Of a DNA stretch of 64,000 bases, positions 63,515 through 64,000 are shown in pieces (position 1 is the first letter of the stretch; the number at the start of each line of letters is the position of its first letter). Origin of the DNA: Labilibaculum sp041595635 (GTDB lineage: Bacteria; Bacteroidota; Bacteroidia; Bacteroidales; Marinifilaceae); assembly GCF_041595635.1 (NCBI RefSeq), contig NZ_JBFHJW010000014.1, positions 8,472 through 72,471 on the forward strand, read 5' to 3'. A program made the position numbers and the translations under genes. Under the pieces are notes generated by a model, which was not told where the DNA came from, searched no databases, and was given only the letters and a program-made list of their open reading frames with translations.

Positions 63515-64000
63515 ATGGAAGTAAAACTTCAAGAAGCAAAAGATTCGATAAGAGATGTAATCGATTTCCCGAAAGAAGGAATTCTTTTTAAAGACATCAC
63601 AACCATGCTAAAAGATGCTACTCATTTGGCAACATTGGTTGACGCTCTTTACGATCAATATAAAGACAAAGGAATTACCAAAGTAGTTGGACTGGAAAGT
63701 CGCGGGTTTATTTTAGGAACTGTGCTTGCCTATAAATTAGGCGCTGGATTTGTTCCTGTTCGCAAGCCTGGAAAATTACCAGCTCCCACCTACTCCGAAA
63801 AATATTCGTTAGAGTATGGCGAAGATGAAATTCACATTCATAAGGATGCGCTAAACTCGGATGATGTTGTGCTACTGCACGACGATTTGTTAGCCACAGG
63901 AGGAACAGCCAAAGCAACCATTGATTTGCTGAACCGTTTCGACTTGAAAAATGTTTTTGTAAACTTTTTGGTGGAGCTCGACTTTCTGGAAGGTCGCGAA
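63515..64000 (+). CDS. apt: Adenine phosphoribosyltransferase (3' end outside window)
   Basis: The frame is open from ATG 63515 to the window end (162 codons), with no stop because the window stops. The start MEVKLQEAKDSIRDVIDFPK is followed by GILFKDITTMLKDA, VVGLESRGFILGTVLAYKLG and FVPVRKPGKLPA. The PRPP-binding loop is VVLLHDDLLATGGTAKA (about residues 120-136). All are typical for Apt, which salvages adenine to AMP. Family length is about 170-180 residues, so only the last ten to twenty are missing. Confidence 0.95.
   Translation, partial: MEVKLQEAKDSIRDVIDFPKEGILFKDITTMLKDATHLATLVDALYDQYKDKGITKVVGLESRGFILGTVLAYKLGAGFVPVRKPGKLPAPTYSEKYSLEYGEDEIHIHKDALNSDDVVLLHDDLLATGGTAKATIDLLNRFDLKNVFVNFLVELDFLEGRE

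Noticed and set aside
1..64000. CRISPR, IS elements, prophage, integrons, toxin-antitoxin or defence islands
   Set aside because: No direct-repeat arrays, transposase, integrase or phage genes, terminal repeats or tRNA-linked duplications were seen by reading both strands; gene content is core-like throughout.

Overview
The window reads as a stretch of chromosome from a low-GC Bacteroidota, most probably a marine Bacteroidales/Marinilabiliales relative (Marinifilum, Labilibaculum or Ancylomarina type). That placement is an inference. It rests on repeated TAnnTTTG -7 promoter elements, the lack of Shine-Dalgarno sites, and family-typical gene blocks: lptC next to a CorC/HlyC protein and PpiD, ftsA-ftsZ-YqeY, RprXY, a TolQ/two-ExbD cluster, and a paired O-/N-acyltransferase like that of glycine-lipid synthesis. 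I found no insertion sequence, prophage, CRISPR array, recognisable defence system or biosynthetic gene cluster. This is core chromosome with a few unusual points.

Layout. 1-4861 (+): end of a TPR protein, LptC, a small membrane protein, a CNNM/CorC-type protein and a PpiD-like foldase (envelope biogenesis). 5013-21766 (-): a complete division and cell wall (dcw) cluster, read from the right as mraZ-rsmH-ftsL-ftsI(PASTA)-murE-mraY-murD-ftsW-murG-murC-ftsQ-ftsA-ftsZ-ftsZ-yqeY. It has no murF, and it has two tandem ftsZ genes. 21975-23939 (+): acyltransferase pair. 24030-27375 (-): PurF-like protein, SPOR protein, universal stress protein. 27805-35915 (+): miaB, a GNAT, a Tricorn/S41 protease and an S9 peptidase split by a frameshift. 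36455-40123: small membrane protein, two glycosyltransferases, Zn-peptidase. 40421-42661 (+): PlsB-like acyltransferase and three small unknown genes, each with its own terminator. 42739-49631: RprY/RprX two-component system, a probable new small RNA, rnc-fabF-acpP, purN, M23 peptidase. 49723-54314 (-): two YitT paralogues and leuS. 54535-54608 (+): tRNA-Arg(CCG). 54857-57233 (-): ExbB/ExbD energy-transducing cluster. 57449-63202 (-): asparaginase, TatD, gdhA, dprA and two envelope proteins. 63515-64000 (+): start of apt.

How the genes fit together. Most of the window serves the envelope: peptidoglycan precursor synthesis (murCDEG, mraY), septal synthesis (ftsW, ftsI), the divisome (ftsLQAZ), LPS export (lptC), outer-membrane protein folding (ppiD), lipid acylation, TonB energisation and wall hydrolysis (M23). 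Three AAAGTGGG boxes at 20- and 30-bp spacing in front of mraZ look like the MraZ autoregulatory operator of the dcw cluster.

The observations most worth following up are: the tandem ftsZ paralogues, with about 70% identical GTPase cores but unrelated C-terminal tails; a roughly 90-nt small RNA with its own promoter and terminator between rprX and rnc; the helically phased MraZ boxes; the one-base frameshift in the S9 peptidase; and a tRNA-Arg whose D-loop/T-loop tertiary pair has changed from G19-C56 to A19-U56.
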